DNA of 39,725 nucleotides from Alistipes senegalensis (GTDB taxonomy: Bacteria > Bacillota > Clostridia > Oscillospirales > Ruminococcaceae). Numbering within the stretch: the first letter of the stretch is position 1; every line of letters begins with the position of its first letter. The notes beneath the pieces are model-generated. The model saw nothing but the letters and a program-made list of their open reading frames with translations, searched no databases and was not told the origin of the DNA. Of this stretch, positions 34,867-39,725 are shown piece by piece. The stretch is taken from the NCBI GenBank assembly GCA_023665275.1, contig JAMPEF010000014.1, forward strand, positions 1 through 39,725. Reading direction: 5' to 3'. The position numbers were made by a program, and so were the translations under genes.

Positions 34867-35964
34867 CTACTTGTTAAACACTTCGTCAAACGAGGGAGCT
34901 TCGCCATCGTTATCAAAATACGTGGGCGGGGATACCGTAAACTTCTCAACTTCATTTTCATATACCTGTTTCCACTGTCTACTGTATTTGTTGTCAATAC
35001 CTATCATTTTACACAAATGACCTAAGAACCACACAGTAATATAATGTTTTATCTTATCGACATCTTCCCATTCGGGATCGGGTTTACTGATAGGACGTGT
35101 CTTTTCCCATTTTTGAACAAGAGTACCGAACGTGTTTGTTTCTACTAAAGCACTATCATTATTTTGCTTTGGCTGAAGATTGCCGCTGTTCATAAACTCA
35201 TTTAACTGCTTTTGAAACGCTGTGACAGACTCCCCATTTTTCATTCCTTTCAATATGAGCAGTTCTATCATACTCATTTGCTTGAAGATAATTTTTTGTG
35301 AATGGGTATTGCATTCATGAGAAGAAGTCCATTCATTGTATTTATTGTTAAGAAACTCAATTTCTTCGGGAGTAAAACCAAAACCCCAAAATTTATAATC
35401 TTGCTCCTTGACATATTTTTCAAGGGTGGTTTCCTTAGCGGTAATTGCTTCGTCCTCTTGTTTTTTCTTTTCTTCTGCGATTGTATTACCATACGTTTTA
35501 TTTGAATAACCAGTTAAAGCAGTTCGAGTAATATAATAACTCATGCGTTTTTGCGGTTTGCTGTTTTTTAACATAATATCAACAATTTCGTCCAAATAGT
35601 AAATATCATACAGCATACAAATTCGACGGCAAGCTTCTTGAGGTGTCATATTGAGTTTATTAGTGTATGTTTCATATAGCCTATCAATGCAAGTTTTACA
35701 TATGGGTAAATGATATTCCCAACCTGTGTACAAATTACTGAATGTTTCGGGGAAAATCTTGTCCTCAAAATTATTAGTAGAAATTCCGCAAACACAACAT
35801 TTATATGTATATGATTTTAAATCTTGAGTTTCAAGTTCCTTATCTATTTCTTCATTTACAATGTTCGGCACAGTATAAGTTGTAGTTTTTGAAGTGCTTA
35901 CTGTGGACTTTTTGGTTTTAGTACCAGAAGTTTGAGTTGATTTGCTGATTATTCTTCTACCCAT
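34867..35964 (-). CDS. Zinc-ribbon packaging-region protein, possible small terminase
   Basis: 365 residues. A disordered Thr/Ser/Lys-rich N-terminus precedes a zinc ribbon (YKCCVCG at about 54, PICKTCIDRLYE at about 88-99) and helical segments (TPQEACRRICMLYDIYYLDE). The middle is Lys/Glu-rich and the C-terminus has WEDVDKIKHYITVWFLGHLCKM. Its place directly before terL fits a small terminase or a packaging accessory protein; the family is one I associate with clostridial phages without a proven function. The ATG overlaps the upstream gene by 16 bases. Confidence 0.5.
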   Translation of the reverse strand: MGRRIISKSTQTSGTKTKKSTVSTSKTTTYTVPNIVNEEIDKELETQDLKSYTYKCCVCGISTNNFEDKIFPETFSNLYTGWEYHLPICKTCIDRLYETYTNKLNMTPQEACRRICMLYDIYYLDEIVDIMLKNSKPQKRMSYYITRTALTGYSNKTYGNTIAEEKKKQEDEAITAKETTLEKYVKEQDYKFWGFGFTPEEIEFLNNKYNEWTSSHECNTHSQKIIFKQMSMIELLILKGMKNGESVTAFQKQLNEFMNSGNLQPKQNNDSALVETNTFGTLVQKWEKTRPISKPDPEWEDVDKIKHYITVWFLGHLCKMIGIDNKYSRQWKQVYENEVEKFTVSPPTYFDNDGEAPSFDEVFNK

Positions 35965-36578
35965 TCTTCTTCACCTTTCTCCGTTTTGTTCCTACACCTT
36001 TTACTGTTATTATGTTCCTTAACATATGAAGGACTTATCCAATAACAGTCAAGATATGTTCCTTTTCCTTCTAAGATTACACGTTTAATGCAGCTTAATA
36101 CCGTTTCGGGTTTAGCTTTAGTCCAATGGTTACGTTTTACATAATCTACAGCTTCGTAAATATTTTTAAACTCTTGATTATGAACCCAATAACCAGCCAT
36201 ATAAACAGGAGCATTATTGTAATCTAAATGACGTTTCTTTTTCTTTTTTTTGTTTTTAGCCTTTGATGAATTTTTTTGTTTTAATTCATCCCGTTGTTTC
36301 TTTAAGTATTGATATGAACAATCTATATTCTTTTGTTTACACCAGTTGCGAACGGTATTTCCACATACACCGTACATACGCCCAATTTCCTCAACGGAAT
36401 ATTTCAAAAGCAAATTTTGTAAGGCATCAGCTCGCGGGCGTTTTACCTTTCTTGTTGCTTGTTGTCTACAATCTTTACAACAATATTTTTTATCTTTCCT
36501 TGTTGTGTAAAAAGTTTTACCGCAAGTGTAACATAAATACTCATATAAATTGTTCATACCGTCAACTTCTGACGACAT
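35949..36578 (-). CDS. Zinc-finger/helix-turn-helix DNA-binding protein
   Basis: 209 residues. A zinc ribbon lies first (CYTCGKTFYTT...YCCKDCRQ, residues about 16-40), then a helix-turn-helix (YSVEEIGRMYGVCGNTVRNW, about 60-80), then a poly-Lys linker (KKKKKKR), then a C-terminal domain with WTKAKPETVLSCIKRVI. The DNA-binding modules and its place ahead of the terminase genes suggest a packaging or regulatory role. Only a weak ribosome binding site is visible before the ATG at 36578. Confidence 0.6.
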   Translation of the reverse strand: MSSEVDGMNNLYEYLCYTCGKTFYTTRKDKKYCCKDCRQQATRKVKRPRADALQNLLLKYSVEEIGRMYGVCGNTVRNWCKQKNIDCSYQYLKKQRDELKQKNSSKAKNKKKKKKRHLDYNNAPVYMAGYWVHNQEFKNIYEAVDYVKRNHWTKAKPETVLSCIKRVILEGKGTYLDCYWISPSYVKEHNNSKRCRNKTEKGEEEWVEE

Positions 36579-36611
36579 AAAACCACTACTTTCTAAAATT
36601 CATATAAGTGT

Positions 36612-36641
36612 GGATTTTGTTTTAAAGGGTCTACAAAATCC
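36612..36641 (-). other. Hairpin between tRNA and terminase-region genes
   Basis: A perfect 9-bp stem, GGATTTTGT (36612-36620) with ACAAAATCC (36633-36641), and a 12-base loop. No T tract follows on either strand, so it is more likely a processing or leader structure than a terminator. Confidence 0.4.
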
Positions 36642-36692
36642 CAGAAAACCATACCCAAACATTTCAATTTTAAACTACTATATAAGTAGCAT

Positions 36693-36768
36693 TGGGTGCG
36701 GAAACAGGACTCGAACCTGCGACCTCCAGCTTATGAGGCTGGCAAGCTACCAACTGCTCTACTCCGCA
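36693..36768 (-). tRNA. tRNA with anticodon CAT (Met, or Ile2)
   Basis: A full 76-base cloverleaf with encoded CCA. Acceptor TGCGGAG/TTCCGCA, D stem GAGC/GCTT, anticodon stem CCAGC/GCTGG with loop CTCATAA, and T arm GCAGG-TTCGAGT-CCTGT. The 11-24 pair is A-U, as in initiator tRNAs, and the 1-72 pair is a weak U-A. However, the three G-C pairs of an initiator anticodon stem are missing and base 73 is C. It could be elongator Met, a lysidine-modified Ile, or a divergent initiator. Confidence 0.92.
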
Positions 36769-36932
36769 ATAATATAAGAGAGCCTGACGAATCAAGCTCT
36801 CTCAGACGCAGTCCGAAAACATACGCCGCAATTATCTTCTCAATGGACTTTTCTTTTGATTTACTTGGACACGTCCTATGTCCAAATCTTCTTGTTGAGC
36901 TTTCTTTATACTCACGTTCTATGAGTTTATAC
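36769..36932 (-). other. Structured spacer between the two tRNA genes
   Basis: 164 bases with no convincing gene. Three hairpins are visible: AGAGAGC/GCTCTCT (36777-36783 with 36796-36802), TTGGACA/TGTCCAA (36865-36871 with 36879-36885), and ACTCA/TGAGT (36910-36914 with 36922-36926). It may hold tRNA processing signals, a remnant tRNA or a small RNA. Confidence 0.45.
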
Positions 36933-37007
36933 TGGTGACGTGACACGGACTTGAACCGCGGCTACCATTGTGAAAGAATGGGGTCTTAACCTCTCGACTA
37001 CCACGCC
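36933..37007 (-). tRNA. tRNA-Glu, anticodon TTC
   Basis: A 75-base cloverleaf with encoded CCA and A73. Acceptor GGCGTGG/TCACGTC, D stem GTCG/AGAC (last pair unpaired), anticodon stem CCATT/AATGG with loop CTTTCAC, and T arm CGCGG-TTCAAGT-CCGTG. It reads GAA/GAG, common codons in this AT-rich phage. Confidence 0.94.
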
Positions 37008-37046
37008 ATTACAGCTGACCACTATTGCAGCCAGCCGATTTTTTCA

Positions 37047-37325
37047 TTACTTGTTGTTAAGTTCGTCAACGAACTTCTTAGACTTCTTAAACCGAATATC
37101 GCGCTTCTTAGGCACTTTAACAGGTTTCTGAGTTTTAGGGTTAATACAAACCCGTTCCTCTCTTGTAACTACGTGAAAGTTACCGATGCCTTGAATGGGT
37201 ACCTTTTCTCCCATTCTGATAGCGTCTGCAAGCGCGTTCACAAAAGCGTCATAAAAAATGGTTGAGTCTTTGATTGTAAAATCATTATCGTTTGCAATCA
37301 TTTTAATAAATTCTGATTTCTTCAT
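37047..37325 (-). CDS. HU-family DNA-binding protein
   Basis: 92 residues, the normal size. The N-terminal helices contain KSEFIKMIANDNDFTIKDS, followed by the conserved GIGNFHVVTREERVCINPKT region with the DNA-binding beta-arm and a C-terminal KKSKKFVDELNN. AAGGAGGAA precedes the ATG. It binds and bends DNA and is expected to help replication, packaging or integrase action. It ends about 40 bases before tRNA-Glu. Confidence 0.92.
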   Translation of the reverse strand: MKKSEFIKMIANDNDFTIKDSTIFYDAFVNALADAIRMGEKVPIQGIGNFHVVTREERVCINPKTQKPVKVPKKRDIRFKKSKKFVDELNNK

Positions 37326-37349
37326 AAAAAATTCCTCCTTGAAATCTCT

Positions 37350-38558
37350 CTATTTTAATTCTATCGGATAATAACATTGCACACCTTTTGATGTGCATAT
37401 GCAAACCGTTTGACTTGGTTTACCTGTTAATCTTTTCTCAATGCAATAATTATCGCCCGAACCAGCTAAAGAACCACATTGTATCATTTGAATACCAGCA
37501 AAATCGCTTATAGCAGGGAAGTGTCTGTGTCCGCATAATATAGCGTAAGGTATAAAACCGAGCATCATAGATAAGCTTGTTGCACCTTTAAACGAAAATT
37601 CATCATAATCTCCATGACAAGCTAAGTATGTTTTCCCACGAATGGTTAAACGAGCTATACCAATATCTACCTTTAAAGCATTGACACACTCAGTATGAAA
37701 ATTTGTAATATGAGATAAACATTTGCTTACATTCCACCCCACTAAATCGTCTAATCTTTCATCGTGTAGAGCCTCGTCTTTTCGGTCTATCCTTGAATGA
37801 TTACCCGAACAGTTAGTCATATAAACGTTTTGGAATATTTTGGTTAATTCATAACAGAATGAAGTAATTAGCTCACTTGCGGTTTTAATCTGCTCTATCA
37901 CATTTTCCATATTACTTACAGCTACAGTTTTATGAATGTTGCCCGAAATTAAATCTCCTTGGATTGAAACATAACATGATTGACACTTATGCAATTCCTG
38001 TATACGTTTAATTTCCCCAAGATATTGCTCCAGCCGTGATTTCGCTGTGTTTACATCATATTTCCCAAACGCCGAATTGAAACACTGCCCGATATGTAAA
38101 TCCGACAAACAAACCAACATATCGCACTCCGACTCTATATTTCGTGGAGCAACGCTCATAAAATTAACTTTACCTTGTTTCATAAGCTGCTGTTCCAAAT
38201 AGTCCAGCTTGCGTTCAACTCTTGCCTGTATTCTATTTTGTTTATTGTACTCCGTCCGCTCATCGCGAAGCTGTATACGTTTTTGTTCAATCTGACGTTC
38301 TTTATCAATATCAAGGTCAGTGTCGTCAGCAACAGGTACTCCTATACTATCTGCATCCTCGGATAAATTTGTTTTAGGATCGTTAGCCATAGGGTGTTTC
38401 CCGTATTTTTTCCTGTATGTGCTTTCGCTGTATTTATATCCAAGCTCGGAGTTCAAAAACTCAGCGATGTCTTGCCAAGTGCCGAATGAATCTTTGCTTT
38501 GGCAAACACGTTTGATAAATTGCTGTTCTGTTTCTCCTTCTATTCGTCTAACTATCAT
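37350..38558 (-). CDS. Calcineurin-like metallophosphoesterase
   Basis: 402 residues. The first 60 residues have a helix-turn-helix-like pattern (WQDIAEFLNSELGYKYSEST), followed by a charged coiled coil at 85-130. The metallophosphoesterase domain contains all five motifs in order: SDLHIG near 153, GDLISG near 201, GNHSRID near 251, HGDYDE near 315 and GHRHF near 344. The overall type is near SbcD/Mre11 nucleases, but a phage phosphodiesterase is also possible. The ATG overlaps the end of the preceding cysteine-rich gene (ATGATAG), so the two are probably coupled. Confidence 0.87.
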   Translation of the reverse strand: MIVRRIEGETEQQFIKRVCQSKDSFGTWQDIAEFLNSELGYKYSESTYRKKYGKHPMANDPKTNLSEDADSIGVPVADDTDLDIDKERQIEQKRIQLRDERTEYNKQNRIQARVERKLDYLEQQLMKQGKVNFMSVAPRNIESECDMLVCLSDLHIGQCFNSAFGKYDVNTAKSRLEQYLGEIKRIQELHKCQSCYVSIQGDLISGNIHKTVAVSNMENVIEQIKTASELITSFCYELTKIFQNVYMTNCSGNHSRIDRKDEALHDERLDDLVGWNVSKCLSHITNFHTECVNALKVDIGIARLTIRGKTYLACHGDYDEFSFKGATSLSMMLGFIPYAILCGHRHFPAISDFAGIQMIQCGSLAGSGDNYCIEKRLTGKPSQTVCICTSKGVQCYYPIELK

Positions 38559-38730
38559 CGCTATTCACCACGTCTTGCATACCTTCCATTAAACGGAAGT
38601 TCCTGCAATTATTAATAGTAATGTTTACGCCAAGGTCTTTTTTGCCCTCTTCATCAAATTTGTCAAGTATGCTGGCAACTTTGCAAATTTCCAAACATTG
38701 GCAACCATCACATATTCTGTTACTTACGAT
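38548..38730 (-). CDS. Small cysteine-rich protein with unclear, probably non-AUG start
   Basis: The reading frame RICDGCQCLEICKVASILDK...NITINNCRNFR...ends at 38548, overlapping the phosphoesterase start. Cysteines in CDGCQCLEIC and NNC suggest metal binding and match a small protein common next to phage operons in Firmicutes. No ATG, GTG or TTG lies at the right place: the nearest codon after the AAAGGAGA site is ATC at 38728-38730. Coordinates assume that start. The ribosome binding site lies inside the previous gene. Confidence 0.55.
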   Translation of the reverse strand: MVSNRICDGCQCLEICKVASILDKFDEEGKKDLGVNITINNCRNFRLMEGMQDVVNSDDS

Positions 38731-38915
38731 AAGCCATTCTCCTTTATCTCTTTATTTTGAATACGCAGATTGTTTATAAAGCTGTGATACTTACTATCCT
38801 CCGCGCACCAATAAGTTTTGCCGCCTGACCTTTTACGCTTTGAGCAAACAGTTATATAAGCGTCGGGATACTGTTTAAACAACGCTGCGGCTTCAGTCTT
38901 GTGAATTAAAAACAT
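38724..38915 (-). CDS. Small phage protein (63 aa)
   Basis: MFLIHKTEAAALFKQYPDAY, then ITVCSKRKRSGGKTYWCAED, then a Lys/Asn-rich C-terminus. AAGGAAGAACG precedes the ATG. It is the first minus-strand gene after the divergent intergenic region, so it probably heads the leftward operon. Function unknown. Confidence 0.6.
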   Translation of the reverse strand: MFLIHKTEAAALFKQYPDAYITVCSKRKRSGGKTYWCAEDSKYHSFINNLRIQNKEIKENGLS

Positions 38916-38968
38916 ATTTGTCGTTCTTCCTTTTCTTCAAAAATTTTTGGAGCGGTCTTTTCTCTCCA

Positions 38969-38996
38969 TATATAACAATTTGGAGCAAGTCCGCAA
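38969..38996 (-). promoter_or_regulatory. Possible promoter of the leftward operon
   Basis: On the minus strand TTGCGG (38991-38996), 16 bases, TATATA (38969-38974), about 50 bases before the first minus-strand ATG. The hexamers are imperfect. The rest of the intergenic region has a CAAAAC-GTGA-GTTTTG hairpin (39037-39052) and two copies of GGGCATTT, but no better leftward promoter. Confidence 0.3.
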
Positions 38997-39116
38997 ATCA
39001 CGTATTTAAGGGCATTTGAGGGGTGTCGAAAATTTTCAAAACGTGAGTTTTGGGCATTTTTTTGTAAATTTTTGAAACTTGTCACTTCGCAGTAAAGAAT
39101 TTTTATCCAAGAACTG

Positions 39117-39145
39117 TTGACTTTACTCGTTCGATATTATATAAT
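39117..39145 (+). promoter_or_regulatory. Promoter of the DUF3990-like unit
   Basis: TTGACT (39117-39122), 17 bases, TATAAT (39140-39145). The start site would lie about 25 bases before the ATG at 39177, with AAAGGAG in between. The gene is therefore expressed apart from the leftward phage operon. Confidence 0.75.
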
Positions 39146-39176
39146 AATAGTATAGAGTTTGGGAAAGGAGAACAAA

Positions 39177-39647
39177 ATGAAGATATACCACGGGAGTAAT
39201 ATGGCGGTTGAAACGCCGCAGATTATAGAAAGCAATAGAGCGTTGGATTTCGGAAAAGCCTTTTATACAACTTCCGACTATGACCAAGCTAAACGATGGG
39301 CAAAACTTACAACAAACAGACGGAAATCAGGTACTGCAATTGTTACCGAATATGAGTACGATGAAAATAATACTATGGGGCTTTCGATTCTTAAATTCAA
39401 TGGCGCAAATAAAGAATGGCTCAGATTTATAAGTGACTGCCGAACGAGAAAACCAGTTGATATAGAATATGATTTGATTATAGGTCCAGTTGCCAACGAT
39501 AAAACTTTTGATGTTATACAGCTCTATCTCGTTGGAATTTATAATGAAGATGAAGCCATATCAAGACTTCTGCCGTTTAAGTTAAATGCTTTTAAAACAG
39601 CCAAAGCGTTAAAATTATTAAATTTTAAAATGGTGGTTCATGTATGA
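39177..39647 (+). CDS. DUF3990-like protein, predicted ADP-ribosyltransferase fold
   Basis: 156 residues, start at ATG with AAAGGAG upstream. The N-terminus has IYHGSNMAVETPQI, then LDFGKAFYTTSDYDQAKRWA, the signature of DUF3990, then YDLIIGPVANDKTFDVIQLY. DUF3990 is grouped with ADP-ribosyltransferase-like folds, in which the YHGS and FYTT elements hold NAD; catalysis here is untested. It ends overlapping the next gene (ATGA). It has its own promoter and lies opposite to the phage operon, as cargo or toxin-antitoxin genes often do. Confidence 0.75.
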   Translation: MKIYHGSNMAVETPQIIESNRALDFGKAFYTTSDYDQAKRWAKLTTNRRKSGTAIVTEYEYDENNTMGLSILKFNGANKEWLRFISDCRTRKPVDIEYDLIIGPVANDKTFDVIQLYLVGIYNEDEAISRLLPFKLNAFKTAKALKLLNFKMVVHV

Positions 39648-39725
39648 ATAAATCAGTTTTGCCTTTTATTTTCGCATATTATGATAAAGAAGTGACCAAA
39701 CTTATATGTGAAAAGTATGGTTTAG
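39644..39725 (+). CDS. Partner of the DUF3990-like gene (cut by the window edge)
   Basis: The first 27 residues, MNKSVLPFIFAYYDKEVTKL and then ICEKYGL, are in the window, with the start overlapping the upstream stop as ATGA, the sign of coupled translation. I recall similar short helical proteins following DUF3990 genes in clostridia but cannot name a family. It could be an antitoxin or accessory to the DUF3990 protein. Confidence 0.55.
   Translation, partial: MNKSVLPFIFAYYDKEVTKLICEKYGL

Noticed and set aside
36731-36946. 71-residue open frame on the minus strand
   Set aside because: It overlaps most of the tRNA(CAT) gene and the tip of tRNA-Glu, and has no ribosome binding site. Probably chance.
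39037-39052. CAAAAC-GTGA-GTTTTG hairpin as a terminator
   Set aside because: It has a T run on the plus strand, but no plus-strand gene lies upstream to be terminated. Left as an unexplained structure.

Overview
This window looks like part of the genome of a tailed, siphovirus-type phage or prophage of a low-G+C Firmicute, probably a gut clostridium. The evidence is the AT-rich sequence, strong AAAGGAGG-type ribosome binding sites, sigma-A-like promoters with extended -10 elements, and the order and character of the structural genes. This identification is inference; no search was possible.

Right to left on the minus strand, a head and tail module runs as follows: a small cysteine-rich protein, a calcineurin-like phosphoesterase, an HU protein, tRNA-Glu and tRNA with anticodon CAT, a zinc-finger/HTH protein and a zinc-ribbon protein (probable packaging proteins), the large terminase, portal, capsid protease fused to scaffold (with a likely nested scaffold start), a decoration-like protein, the major capsid protein, five small or medium head-completion and connector proteins, a probable tail assembly chaperone, and the tail tube. 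Far to the left lies a 3641-residue tape measure protein, cut off from the tube by about 11.5 kb. The terminase gene is interrupted by a 1.15-kb intron that encodes a two-motif LAGLIDADG endonuclease. The interruption falls exactly inside the Walker A motif, and the conceptual splice restores the sequence ASRGQGKS.

The 11.5 kb between tail tube and tape measure (about 10977-22480) is a mosaic cargo region with genes on both strands. It holds a plus-strand cluster of two membrane proteins, an 880-residue BspA-type leucine-rich repeat protein and a tiny zinc-ribbon protein, ended by a terminator. It also holds a visibly GC-richer Rpn-family nuclease with a perfect consensus promoter, an XRE-type regulator with a zinc ribbon, a small P-loop protein facing a perfect consensus promoter on the opposite strand, a PhoH-like ATPase, a DUF6338-like membrane protein, a tyrosine integrase, a gp10-like structural protein, a DUF1064-like nuclease and a zinc-finger protein. 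Several units carry their own promoters and terminators, as expected for genes expressed independently of the late operon.

At the right edge a separate plus-strand unit with its own promoter encodes a DUF3990-like protein (predicted ADP-ribosyltransferase fold), overlapped by a second gene that runs off the window. No rRNA, CRISPR array or insertion sequence was seen. Lysis, baseplate and replication genes are not in this window.
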